Assembly: GCF_029945925.1 (NCBI RefSeq)
Contig: NZ_JAQSDN010000035.1
Coordinates: forward strand, 124,001-188,000
DNA from: Polaromonas sp.
Lineage (GTDB): Bacteria > Pseudomonadota > Gammaproteobacteria > Burkholderiales > Burkholderiaceae_C
Reading direction: 5' to 3'
DNA: 64,000 nucleotides
Positions 24,882 to 32,448 of the stretch are shown in pieces. The notes beneath the pieces were generated by a model. It was not told where the DNA came from. It saw nothing but the letters and a program-made list of their open reading frames with translations, and made no database searches. How positions within the stretch are numbered: position 1 is the stretch's first letter; every line of letters begins with the position of its first letter. Both the position numbers and the translations under genes were made by a program.

Positions 24882-26062
24882 AGCTGAGGCACGGCACCAA
24901 AAGCACCCGCCATGTACTTGGCGTAGAAATTGTCGTCACTTCGAATGCCGTCCACAGTGTCGAGCCGCCAGGCGCTGCTCTCGTTGTTTTCGTCCTTCTC
25001 CACCAGCATGACTTGCGACTTGTGCAGAATGTTCAGCACCTCCATCGCATGGCAGGTGAACAGCAGTTGCGCGCGGTGCGGGTTGGTGGCTGGGTTGGCG
25101 AACAGGTCCAGAATTGGCTCCAGCATGTGCGGATGCAAGTCGTTCTCGAACTCGTCGATCACCGCCAGACCGCCTGCAGCCAGCACCGGCAGCAGCCGGC
25201 CCAGCAACACAAAGGCGCCTTGCGTGCCGCTGGATTCCAGCGCGAACGGCAGCTCAAACGACACGCCCTCAGCCGCGCGGTGAATGCCGAAAGGCAGCCA
25301 GAACTTCTCCGTCTTGCCATCGGGAAGTACGGCCTCCATCTCGCGCACCTGCAGGTCGCTCAGGCCGAGATCCCAGGCAGCCAGCAAGCGCACCAGTTGC
25401 TGACGCTGCGATTCCTCGGCGGCAAAGTGCGTTGCGGCCCGAACCAACTGGTCTGTGTCATTCACCAACCGGCCAAACTGGTGGATGTTGGTCGATATAT
25501 GGCTGCTGACCAGGCGCTGGGCCAAGGGCACGCCGTACTGCGCTGCGGTCGCAATCAACGAGGCATTGGGCCGCACCTTGCGCGCCTCGGCCGGCGCCAG
25601 GCCGAAATCCTGCTGCTTCACGTCGTAGCTCTGCGAGCTTTCATTCCACTCGCGCACAAACACATAGCGCATGCGTTCGTGCTTCACATACAAGGCCTCG
25701 TGCAATACGCGCTGCGGCGTGCAGCGCAGCGTGTAGCGCCAAAGGCGACCGTCGAAATCCGCCTCCACCTCGAACTCGGTTGGCTCACTTTGCGCCGCAG
25801 CATGCGGCCGCAATGGCAGCGGGGCGCTGGGCTCGGTGCCAAATGAATGGCGCATGAACCAGTCTAAAAACAGAATGGGTTTGAGCAAAGCCGTTTTACC
25901 ACTGGCATTCGGGCCAATAACAGCCATCACCGTGCTGACCCGCGCCGCTGTGGCCGCCTGACCCGACCAGACGGCGGCAGGCACCCGGCCGTCCAGCAAC
26001 CAGGAAACCTCAGTTCGCTCACGGAAAGACTGGAAGTTTGAAAACGCGTAACGGTGCAACAT
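24878..26062 (-). CDS. AAA15-type SMC-like ATPase (RloA-like)
   Basis: A 394-residue ATPase of the AAA15/AAA21 group. The Walker A is GPNASGKT (residues 49-56), the signature-like region is ALESSGTQGAFVLLGRLLPV, and the Walker B is LAVIDEFENDLHP, with the switch histidine in TCHAMEVLN. The N-terminus (LHRYAFSNFQSFRERTEVSW) is the usual start of ATPases that accompany defence effectors. It precedes and overlaps the RloB/TOPRIM-like gene; together they form a likely two-gene abortive-infection or nuclease system. Neighbouring toxin-antitoxin and restriction genes support a defence role. Confidence 0.8.
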   Translation of the reverse strand: MLHRYAFSNFQSFRERTEVSWLLDGRVPAAVWSGQAATAARVSTVMAVIGPNASGKTALLKPILFLDWFMRHSFGTEPSAPLPLRPHAAAQSEPTEFEVEADFDGRLWRYTLRCTPQRVLHEALYVKHERMRYVFVREWNESSQSYDVKQQDFGLAPAEARKVRPNASLIATAAQYGVPLAQRLVSSHISTNIHQFGRLVNDTDQLVRAATHFAAEESQRQQLVRLLAAWDLGLSDLQVREMEAVLPDGKTEKFWLPFGIHRAAEGVSFELPFALESSGTQGAFVLLGRLLPVLAAGGLAVIDEFENDLHPHMLEPILDLFANPATNPHRAQLLFTCHAMEVLNILHKSQVMLVEKDENNESSAWRLDTVDGIRSDDNFYAKYMAGAFGAVPQL

Positions 26063-26230
26063 GGTCCAATTAAATCACTTTTCAGACATTTTTTTGTATG
26101 AAAGTTGAATGGTCTTTGAAAATTCAAAGGTTTTAGCTAACGGCAGCGCACCCAGGGAGACCGGCAGGGTGGCATCGCGATGCCGCCGGCGCACGCGCCA
26201 GCTGCTGAGAGCGGCCTCTGGCTGTCAGAT

Positions 26231-26320
26231 TGCTATTAAATCAGTAGCTGCCCGCGCAGCACCCACCTGGGCTGGAGGCACTTTTGGCTTAAAGAAATGA
26301 ATGGAGGCCTGTTTCGGCGC
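26231..26320 (+). repeat. Family B dispersed repeat, copy B3 (long form)
   Basis: Begins GCTATTAAATCAGTAGC, continues with a GGGCTGGAGGCACTTTTGGCTT block, and ends GGCCTGTTTCGGCGCC. It is the second long copy and lies in the 263-bp space between the ATPase gene and the HigA-like gene. The rest of that space (26063-26230) shows no gene; its left part is A+T-rich and probably holds the ATPase promoter. Confidence 0.85.
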
Positions 26321-26325
26321 CCAAC

Positions 26326-26655
26326 TCACACCTGCGCCGACTCCGCCGACTGCGCCGCCGGCCCGCCCAGCTTGAGCCCCAGCGCCTTGATGACTTTCAT
26401 CACCGTCGCGAACTCCGGGTTGCCCTCGGGCGACAAGGCCTTGTACAACCCCTCACGCGCCAGGCCGGTGTCGCGCGCCAGCTGGCTCATGCCGCGCGCG
26501 CGGGCGATGTCGCCCAGTGCTGCGCGAACAAGGCTTCCGTCACCCGGGTCTTCATCCACGCAGGCCTGAAAGTACAGCGCTACGTCTTCGTCCGTCTTGA
26601 GGTCATCCACCGGGTCCCATCGGGTAAATTTCTCGATGCCGTTTTTTTCAGCCAT
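26326..26655 (-). CDS. HigA-type antitoxin (addiction module antidote, HTH)
   Basis: A 109-residue protein of the putative addiction-module antidote family. It has the opening FTRWDPVDDLKTDEDVALYF, then a helix-turn-helix (GDIARARGMSQLARDTGLAR, EGLYKALSPEGNPEFATVMK, VIKALGLKL). It would bind its own promoter and neutralise a HigB/RelE-like RNase. The expected toxin gene should lie directly upstream on the same strand, but only its last 32 codons survive (26659-26757). The antitoxin therefore appears to be an orphan. Confidence 0.82.
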   Translation of the reverse strand: MAEKNGIEKFTRWDPVDDLKTDEDVALYFQACVDEDPGDGSLVRAALGDIARARGMSQLARDTGLAREGLYKALSPEGNPEFATVMKVIKALGLKLGGPAAQSAESAQV

Positions 26656-26658
26656 GAC

Positions 26659-26757
26659 TCAATCCTTCCAGTCTTTAGCCATCGCAATGGCACGTTCAAT
26701 GTCGGCATCCTGTGAGCGTTTGTCGCCGCCGACCAGAAGCACGATCACGAACCAGCC
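26659..26757 (-). pseudogene. Remnant of HigB/RelE-like toxin (C-terminal end only)
   Basis: The minus-strand frame ending three bases before the antitoxin ATG reads GWFVIVLLVGGDKRSQDADI and then ERAIAMAKDWKD-stop. This is the typical C-terminus of the toxin that precedes this antidote family (the LLxGGDKxxQDxDI motif). An in-frame TGA lies immediately upstream of the glycine codon and nothing similar follows beyond it, so the N-terminal two-thirds of the toxin is gone. It is too short for standard gene finding. Confidence 0.72.
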
Positions 26758-26792
26758 TCAATGAATACCTGAGTTTGTGCGGGACAGCCTGG

Positions 26793-27145
26793 TCAACGCA
26801 CGCTGTCACGGATCGCCGGCAACTGTTCAATCAAGCTGGGCAAGGCCGTCTGTATGGTTTCCCAGACAGTCTCCAGGTTGATCTCAAAATAGCCATGCGC
26901 AATGCGGTTGCGCATGCCCTTCATGCTGCGCCAAGGCACCTGCGGATGCTGGTCGGCAAATGCTTCTTGTCCTTGAGCAATTTGGTGGCCTCTTCGCCAA
27001 TCAGGATGAGGTTGAGAATGACGGCCTGCTGCGTTCGCTTGTCCTGAAGGAATTCCTCTTTCGATACACCCTCCACGTAAGCGCAGGCCTGAACGGCGGC
27101 CTCAAGCATGTGGTCCAGATAGTCCGGCACGCGGCTTGCGCTCAT
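26793..27145 (-). pseudogene. HepT-like HEPN toxin with frameshift
   Basis: The frame from the ATG at 27145 (MSASRVPDYLDHMLEAAVQA...) encodes the first half of a HepT/DUF86 protein, then runs into SIRRCLGAA-stop at 26921. In the next frame the family sequence resumes (DQHPQVPWRSMKGMRNRIAH, then GYFEINLETVWETIQTALPS, ending RDSVR-stop at 26793). That second part carries the HEPN ribonuclease motif R-x4-H-x-Y (RNRIAHGY). The break lies near 26940-26960. Either the toxin is inactivated by a one-base change or the read contains an error. It overlaps mntA by ATGA. Confidence 0.75.
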
Positions 27146-27432
27146 ACCGGAAGGGCTTCGGCCAGCACCTGCGCCCTGAACCTGGCCGGCAGGTCGCCCG
27201 GCGTCAGCAGATCGACGGGAACACCGAGCAATTCCTCCAGCTCCACCTGAAGCCCGCCCAGATCAAACAGCGTGGTGCCCGGCAGCGGGTCCACCAGCAA
27301 GTCAATATCGCTCCCCTCCGCGTCATTGCCATGCACCACTGAACCGAACACACGCGGGTTGGCCGTGCGAAAGCGGGCGGCCGCTGCGCGCACTGCCATT
27401 CGCTTCGATTCCAGGGAGATTGATGGTCGCAT
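27142..27432 (-). CDS. MntA-like minimal nucleotidyltransferase antitoxin
   Basis: A 96-residue MNT-domain protein. The nucleotidyltransferase signature GS-x10-DxD is visible in FGSVVHGNDAEGSDIDLLVD. In characterised HepT-MntA pairs, MntA adds AMP residues to the HepT tyrosine and silences it. Gene order (mntA first, hepT overlapping by four bases) is canonical. With hepT frameshifted, mntA may persist as an orphan. It could alternatively be a generic MNT-domain protein. Confidence 0.82.
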   Translation of the reverse strand: MRPSISLESKRMAVRAAAARFRTANPRVFGSVVHGNDAEGSDIDLLVDPLPGTTLFDLGGLQVELEELLGVPVDLLTPGDLPARFRAQVLAEALPV

Positions 27433-27459
27433 GGCGTTCAGAAGGTGTTTTGTGCGATG

Positions 27460-30400
27460 TTAGCCGAGTACACGGCGGCCAGCAGTTTTTTGCGCGCTCG
27501 TATCGCTGGGAGAACCGGACGCGGCGCCAGACCGTTCCAAATTCAGCGCCAGCAGCCGCTTGAGGATTTCCTCGTCAGGCATGTCTGCGCTGTAGTCAGC
27601 CCAGCCGTAGGCCGCCGCCACGGCGGCGTCGAGCTCTTTGTGCGCCGCGTCCAGCCAGGCCGGGCGCTGGTTGTAGAGCTTGGTCAGCGTGCGATCGGCC
27701 AGCTCCTTTTCAAAACCGGCTTTGGGCAGGATGCGGTCCGGGTAGGGGCTGACCGTCATGCCCAGCGGCACCACCTCGGGCACCCGCTGCGTCCACTCGG
27801 GCGGATTGAGCCAGGCTTCGCGCAGGTCGTTGAGGCGTTTGGCGGCGCGGGCGATGGCTTCGGCGGCTTCGCGAATCGCTACCTTATTCATAGCTGCTGG
27901 CGCCCGTCCCTGCTGGGCTGCAGGCACATTTGACTCTGAAAGCCCGGCGGGAATCAGCGCGCCTGCCCCCGGGTTTACGCCCTCTCCCGCTGGGAGAGGG
28001 TGGGGGTGAGGGCTCCCCGCCAGCGCCTCGGTTCGCTGGTGCGCGGTGTCGGCGGGGGTCAGGCCTTCGGGGAAGGGGAAGGTTTCGAAGCAGGTGGTGG
28101 GGGTGTAGCGCGGATCGTTGCCCACGCCGATCGACGTGCCCATGCGCAGCGACCAGAGTTCGTGGAAGCGGCTGTGCAGCAGGCCAAGCGTGGTGTCGTC
28201 GGCACGCGCCACCGTGATGAGCGCCTGGTCTGGTGACGTGGTGACGGGTAGCCATACAAAAAACCTGTGCTTCGAGTGCGCAACCGTGGCGATAAAACGG
28301 GTCAGTGGTTTGAAGGCTACGCGCATCTCCACCCGAGGTCTGCCAAAGCGCCACCAGAAATCACGCAAAGCCGGTTCTGTTTTTTTGACTCGTTCGGGCT
28401 TGATGCATGCGACAACGTAGCTGAAAGGCTTTTCGTACAGTGCGGCCTCGGCTTCAGCAAGGTCGTTGCCGAAATCAATAATCCATTGGTGCTGTGGCCC
28501 GCGACTCAGTTCAAAGCCGTTTGCCCAGGGTTTGAGCACATCGCTGTTAGGCCGTCCGTGCGGGTTGGGCAGTCGTAGCCAGTCACGCGCAAGCTCGGCG
28601 TCAATCTCGAATTTGGCTTTCTTCGATGCGCCCTGAAAGCTGGCCCCCAGGTTCTCAGCCAGCGTGTGCGCTTTGCTAACGTCCAGCAAGTCACCAGCCG
28701 TCGTTGGCGCGGTGAGGTCAGCGTAGATTTGCGGCACGGCGATGCCATTGAGTTGTGCGCTCTTGTCGTGACCAAAGGAAATGAGCGATACGCGGACGGC
28801 TGCGCCTTCATTGACCCAGGGCTCGTCGCTCCAGGCCGCGTAGATGTTGCTGCGTTCGGTGATCGCTTGCAGCACTTTTCTGTTGGCGCCGCCGCGGATG
28901 GAGTTAGTGGCGACCAGCCCCGCTGCGCCCAAACCATTGGTTTCGATGGCCTTGAGCGCCTTGGCAAACCAGTAGCACACCAGATCCGCGCCGCCTGGCA
29001 CGCTGAGTGCGTAAATTTCATCGAGTGCCCGGGTGTAGGCTTCGCCCAGTTCGCGGCGCTTGCGGCTTACGCCCAGAAACGGCGGGTTGCCAATCACCAC
29101 ACTGGCCTTGGGCCACATGGCTTCGACAACGCGGGGAGCGCCCTCACCCCAGCCCTCTCCCACGGGGAGAGGGGGTTTTTGAGAGCCCTCTCCCGCGGGG
29201 AGAGGGGGTTTTTGGGAGCCCTCTCCCGGCGGGAGAGGGAGAAACGTCAGCAGCGCATCGCGGCACTCGATGTGGTCCAGCGGCTCCAGCACCGGGTTCG
29301 TCTTGAACTCGTAGCCGTGTTGCAGGCGCCACTGCAGCTCGCCTATCCACACCGTCACGCGCGCGAGTTCGGCGGCGTATTCGTTGAGTTCGATGCCCAG
29401 CATGTTGTACGGGCCGGTCACCAGGTCGGCCTCGCGGTCCAGGCCCATCAACGCGGCGTCAATGTGGCTCTGGTGTTCGATGTCTTTGAGCGCCTTCAGG
29501 CCCAGGAACAGAAAGTTGCCGCTGCCGCAGGCCGGGTCAAGCACGCGGTAGCTGCTGAGCTGGTCCAGCCAGCCGATGAACCTGGCCTTGGCGGCCTTGT
29601 AGTGTTTGTCGCCCTTGCGGGTGCTTTTGGCCATCAGCGCCCGTATGTCCTGCGCGGTCTGCTCCCATATCTGTAGCAGCGGGCGCTTGAGCACGGGCTC
29701 GACGATTCTCTGAATCGTGGCCGGGTCGGTGTAGTGGGCGCCCAGCTGGCTGCGTTTGCCGGGGTCCAGCCCGCGTTCAAACAGGGTGCCAAAGATCGAC
29801 ACGTCGATCGCGCTCCAGTTCAGCGCGGCGGCGTTGCGCAGCTCGGTCATGTCGAGCACGGTGAGCGCGGGCACCTTGATCTTTTTGAACAGGCCGCCGT
29901 TGAACCACGGGATGTCGTCGTTGCCGTACAGCCCCCCGTCACGCATGACGGTGAACAGGTTGCGCAGGCCGGTGGTGAGCTTGTCGCTGGTGAGCTGGCG
30001 GTTGTTGACCAGGCCCTCGAACATGCGGCCGGGCAGCAGGCCCACGTCTTCGGCAAAAAAGCAGAACAGGCACTGGGTGAGGAAGTGCGCCACCTCGTCG
30101 GCGTGGGTTTGCGCCTCCTGCGGCTGCGTGCTTTTGTCGGGGCCGCGTTTGCGCAGGCCGTCGGCCAGGGTGGCAAAGCTGCGGGCCGCGGTTTCGGTGA
30201 TGTCGCGGCTGGTTTTTTGGGGCCTGAAGCTTTCCGGGTCGGTCCAGATGCGGCGCAGCAGGGCCAGCTTGTCGGGCTGGTCCAGCTCGGCCAGCGCCAC
30301 ATGGAAGGTTTCGGTCGGGTGGCCGGTGAACTGGGTGTGGATGCGAATCGTCAGCCGGTCACACACCACCAGAATCGGCGGGTTGCTCAATGCGAGACTG

Positions 30401-30675
30401 TAAGTAAGCAGCTGCTTGAGCGCGGCGTCGAGGTTTTTGCCGGGCGCCTTGTTCTCCCATGCAAACGCGCCGCGCTTGAACACGTCGGCATAACCGGTGC
30501 GCCCGCCGATGACGGCGTTTTTCTCTTCAAACAGATAACCGGCCTCGCTGCCGGGTTTGGGCACGGCCAAGAGTTCGCACAAGTCAATGAAGTGGCTTTG
30601 CGCGCCCTGCTCTTCGTTGAGCGCAAAGGCCGGGCCGCCGGGACCCCACTTGGTGATGAAGGTTTGGGGGGTCAT
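27460..30675 (-). CDS. MmeI-type (type IIL) restriction-modification enzyme
   Basis: A 1,071-residue single-chain enzyme expected to both methylate adenine and cleave at a distance. The N-terminal nuclease domain keeps the MmeI pattern D-x9-E-x-K exactly (D64, E74, K76 in ADVFKRGAFAWENK). A helical spacer follows, then a gamma-class N6-adenine methylase with motif I DPACGSGNFL (about residue 381) and motif IV NPPF (about 529), then a specificity domain. The protein is longer than MmeI (about 919 aa). Part of the excess is in-frame repeat sequence: three family D units at about residues 477-512 and further insertions near 887-930. The recognition site cannot be predicted. No separate specificity subunit is adjacent. 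Confidence 0.85.
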   Translation of the reverse strand: MTPQTFITKWGPGGPAFALNEEQGAQSHFIDLCELLAVPKPGSEAGYLFEEKNAVIGGRTGYADVFKRGAFAWENKAPGKNLDAALKQLLTYSLALSNPPILVVCDRLTIRIHTQFTGHPTETFHVALAELDQPDKLALLRRIWTDPESFRPQKTSRDITETAARSFATLADGLRKRGPDKSTQPQEAQTHADEVAHFLTQCLFCFFAEDVGLLPGRMFEGLVNNRQLTSDKLTTGLRNLFTVMRDGGLYGNDDIPWFNGGLFKKIKVPALTVLDMTELRNAAALNWSAIDVSIFGTLFERGLDPGKRSQLGAHYTDPATIQRIVEPVLKRPLLQIWEQTAQDIRALMAKSTRKGDKHYKAAKARFIGWLDQLSSYRVLDPACGSGNFLFLGLKALKDIEHQSHIDAALMGLDREADLVTGPYNMLGIELNEYAAELARVTVWIGELQWRLQHGYEFKTNPVLEPLDHIECRDALLTFLPLPPGEGSQKPPLPAGEGSQKPPLPVGEGWGEGAPRVVEAMWPKASVVIGNPPFLGVSRKRRELGEAYTRALDEIYALSVPGGADLVCYWFAKALKAIETNGLGAAGLVATNSIRGGANRKVLQAITERSNIYAAWSDEPWVNEGAAVRVSLISFGHDKSAQLNGIAVPQIYADLTAPTTAGDLLDVSKAHTLAENLGASFQGASKKAKFEIDAELARDWLRLPNPHGRPNSDVLKPWANGFELSRGPQHQWIIDFGNDLAEAEAALYEKPFSYVVACIKPERVKKTEPALRDFWWRFGRPRVEMRVAFKPLTRFIATVAHSKHRFFVWLPVTTSPDQALITVARADDTTLGLLHSRFHELWSLRMGTSIGVGNDPRYTPTTCFETFPFPEGLTPADTAHQRTEALAGSPHPHPLPAGEGVNPGAGALIPAGLSESNVPAAQQGRAPAAMNKVAIREAAEAIARAAKRLNDLREAWLNPPEWTQRVPEVVPLGMTVSPYPDRILPKAGFEKELADRTLTKLYNQRPAWLDAAHKELDAAVAAAYGWADYSADMPDEEILKRLLALNLERSGAASGSPSDTSAQKTAGRRVLG
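27888..27940 (+). repeat. Family B repeat inside the MmeI-like gene (B4)
   Basis: TTATTCATAGCTGCTGGCGC followed by the GGGCTGCAGGCACATTTGA block; the left arm is partly lost. It is read on the opposite strand in frame and encodes about 18 residues (ESNVPAAQQGRAPAAMNK) near the C-terminus of the enzyme. Confidence 0.72.
27979..28013. repeat. Family D palindromic repeat inside the MmeI-like gene
   Basis: CGCCCTCTCCCGCTGGGAGAGGG followed by TGGGGGTGAGGGC. It is in frame within the restriction-modification gene, where it encodes SPHPHPLPAGEG. Confidence 0.75.
29141..29240. repeat. Three tandem family D palindromes inside the MmeI-like gene
   Basis: Three consecutive CCCTCTCCC...GGGAGAGGG hairpin units (at about 29154, 29197 and 29220), the first preceded by CCCTCACCCCAG. 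They are in frame and encode repeated PLP(P/A/V)GEGSQKP-like segments between methylase motifs I and IV. The three units are nearly identical, suggesting recent local amplification. Confidence 0.85.
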
Positions 30676-30678
30676 GGG

Positions 30679-30987
30679 TTAGTAGCCCCGCAACATGAAT
30701 TCGATGGACGCTTCGGCCAGGGCCTGCTCTTGCGGCCCGAGGCGACCGACGGGATGGCGCAGCAATGCCGCCGGGACAGACAGCAGGTTTGGGGTGTCCA
30801 TCACATAACTGTCGTCCAGAAGGTTCAACAGGCCCTGTGCACGGCTGGCGACTGGATACTCGGGTTTGGCAGCCAGCAAGGGAATGCACCAGCGGGTGGC
30901 GGTGCTGACCAGATCGCTTTGCACGTCCAGGTAGAGCTGATGGCTGGCGCGCGGATTGGGGTTGCGGAAAACGTCGAAGCGCGCCAT
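30679..30987 (-). CDS. ccdB: CcdB-family gyrase toxin
   Basis: A 102-residue CcdB-like toxin (ARFDVFRNPNPRASHQLYLD, VQSDLVSTATRWCIPLL..., and a C-terminus ending ASIEFMLRGY). CcdB proteins poison DNA gyrase. The conserved C-terminal helix, a proposed gyrase and antitoxin contact, is present. The start at 30987 lies one base after the stop of the upstream CcdA-like gene (TGA-C-ATG), the tight spacing of a toxin-antitoxin operon. Length is that of the family. The gene end is 3 bp from the restriction-modification ATG, so both may be on one transcript. Confidence 0.85.
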   Translation of the reverse strand: MARFDVFRNPNPRASHQLYLDVQSDLVSTATRWCIPLLAAKPEYPVASRAQGLLNLLDDSYVMDTPNLLSVPAALLRHPVGRLGPQEQALAEASIEFMLRGY

Positions 30988-30988
30988 G

Positions 30989-31312
30989 TCAGCCTTGCAG
31001 CGCGTCTGGATGGCCGGCCAGATATTGCTGCAACTGCTCAGCGGCCGTGCCGTCTTCGGCGATGCGCTGCGCATAGGCCTCAAGTGCCACCCTGTTTTCC
31101 AGGGCCCACTGGGAGCACTGCTCGTAGCCGCCCGGTGGCAACCAGCCATCGGCCACAACAACAGGCCGGGGTTCCGGCGCCCGGTTGGCGGGCACGGCTT
31201 TCATTGGAATGAGTTCAAACCGCTCGTCGGGATGAACGATCACGTCAAACAGGCGACCGGCAAACTTTTTACCCAGCGAGATCTGGCCGCTGGCGCCGAC
31301 TTCTTTAAGCAT
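30989..31312 (-). CDS. CcdA-like antitoxin with AbrB-like N-terminus
   Basis: A 107-residue protein immediately upstream of ccdB. Residues 1-38 (MLKEVGASGQISLGKKFAGR, LFDVIVHPDERFELIPMK) resemble a SpoVT/AbrB swapped-hairpin DNA-binding domain. The C-terminal 40 residues (QWALENRVALEAYAQRIAED, then GTAAEQL) match the toxin-neutralising tail of CcdA (W-x-x-EN-x-x-AI...G). Classical CcdA has a ribbon-helix-helix N-terminus, so this is a domain-swapped antitoxin. It is the likely cognate antitoxin of the CcdB gene one base downstream. The assignment of both halves is by pattern. Confidence 0.7.
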   Translation of the reverse strand: MLKEVGASGQISLGKKFAGRLFDVIVHPDERFELIPMKAVPANRAPEPRPVVVADGWLPPGGYEQCSQWALENRVALEAYAQRIAEDGTAAEQLQQYLAGHPDALQG

Positions 31313-31321
31313 CGTGTGTCC

Positions 31322-31732
31322 TTAATGACTGTGGGTATTGTTGGCCGCAGCCTGCTTTTTGCGCCATTCGTACATGCGCCGGCCCATGCTGCCGACCGCC
31401 TCGTAGTGCTGATTCATGCTGTCGATGACGCCCTGGTTTTCAGAGGCCCATTGGCGGGCCAGGCGTTCCGTCTCTTGCGGGCTGCGCTCCTGCGCCGCCT
31501 TGCGCGCCGCCAGCCGCTCGGGCGTGAGCCAGCCGTCGCCGACGCGGTAGGTGCCGGCCTCTTCCTGCACACGGGCAGGCGCAGAGGCGGCCGTGGTGTC
31601 CTGAATGGCAGGCATGGCCTTCATGGGCACCAACTCCACCCGGCCGTCGGGATAGAAGACCACATCAAACAACTGGCCCGCGTATTTTTTACCCAGCGAG
31701 ATCTGGCCGCTGGCGCCGACTTCCTTGAGCAT
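31322..31732 (-). CDS. Second CcdA-like protein, paralogue of the preceding gene
   Basis: A 136-residue protein whose first 38 residues are nearly identical to those of the neighbouring antitoxin (MLKEVGASGQISLGKKYAGQ, LFDVVFYPDGRVELVPMK). The underlying DNA is also nearly identical over that stretch. The middle is longer (linker and DGWLTPERLAARKAAQER), and the C-terminus (RQWASENQGVIDSMNQHYEA, then VGSMGRRMYEWRKKQ) again has the CcdA-like W-x-x-EN pattern. It lies 9 bp upstream of the first antitoxin gene, giving the order A2-A1-ccdB. It may be a decoy, a co-regulator, or the antitoxin of a lost toxin. Confidence 0.65.
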   Translation of the reverse strand: MLKEVGASGQISLGKKYAGQLFDVVFYPDGRVELVPMKAMPAIQDTTAASAPARVQEEAGTYRVGDGWLTPERLAARKAAQERSPQETERLARQWASENQGVIDSMNQHYEAVGSMGRRMYEWRKKQAAANNTHSH

Positions 31733-32023
31733 GGCGCACCCTTTCAAACGTTCATGCCATCATGCCGCATGAAATTTGAGGCGTCAAATTTCTGCCTGAG
31801 CTGAAGGCCTTTTGGGCAGAGCAAGGTCAATTCAAGCCCTTATTGTTTCTCATATGACAATATTAAATTGCATTGAATGCTATTTTTCTTTGTTATCAGC
31901 AACAGTAAAGTTCGTACATCGATGAGCCGCAACCAATAAACGACTCACCGAGGCTGGACAGACGGGGATCAAAAGCCCGCCATGCCCGGACATGTTTATT
32001 CACTCTTCCAAGGAAATTTCATC

Positions 32024-32317
32024 ATGACCGCTTCCAAATTCTTCGCTGTTGCCGCTCTTGCCACTGTTGCCTCTTTCGGCGCCCAGGCTGACGAAGCTGA
32101 CGGTTCGCAGTTTGGCATCCAGTTCAACTCGACCCGCTCCGTCGCCGAAGTGCGCGCCGAAGCCGCCGCCAAAGTGGCAACCCACAGCCAGGAGCCTGCC
32201 GGCTCCCGCGTTGCGGCCACCGTGCAGTCTTCGACCGACCGCGCCACCGTGCGTGCACAGGCAGCTGACGCTGTGCGCCTGGGCCAGATCCCGCGCGGCG
32301 AAGCCAGCTACATGTAA
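32024..32317 (+). CDS. DUF4148-like secreted small protein
   Basis: A 97-residue protein with a Sec signal peptide (MTASKFFAVAALATVASFGAQA, cleavage after AQA). The mature part contains SVAEVRAEAAAKVATH and ATVRAQAADAVRLGQIPRGE, the usual pattern of DUF4148 proteins abundant in Burkholderiales. Function is unknown; it is periplasmic or exported. AAGGAA precedes the ATG. The upstream 290 bp (31733-32023) has no gene and is strongly A+T-rich, including a CATATGACAATATTAAAT stretch, so it probably contains a promoter. A terminator follows at 32399. Confidence 0.78.
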   Translation: MTASKFFAVAALATVASFGAQADEADGSQFGIQFNSTRSVAEVRAEAAAKVATHSQEPAGSRVAATVQSSTDRATVRAQAADAVRLGQIPRGEASYM

Positions 32318-32398
32318 TGGTTGCAGGCTGACCGGGTTTCCGGCCGGCTGATCCCCACCACCCGGGCTCCGGCCCTGGCAGTGGGTGAATCTTTTGAT

Positions 32399-32428
32399 AT
32401 CGGGCTCTTCGGAGCCCGATTTTCTTTT
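32399..32428 (+). terminator. Rho-independent terminator
   Basis: A perfect nine-base stem ATCGGGCTC / GAGCCCGAT with a TTCG tetraloop, followed by a T-rich tract (TTTCTTTTC). It ends the transcript of the DUF4148-like gene and faces the 3' end of putA. The other strand has no T-run, so it works mainly in the plus direction. Confidence 0.9.
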
Positions 32429-32448
32429 CGGGACAGGAAGCTGAGCAC

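Noticed and set aside
24369..26062. Assignment of the ATPase/TOPRIM-like pair as PARIS (AriAB)
   Set aside because: The effector is far shorter than AriB and no DUF4435 pattern was recognised; kept as RloAB/AbiL-like.
29141..29240. CRISPR-like array
   Set aside because: Only three short palindromic units with no unique spacers, located inside a coding frame; no cas genes in the window.
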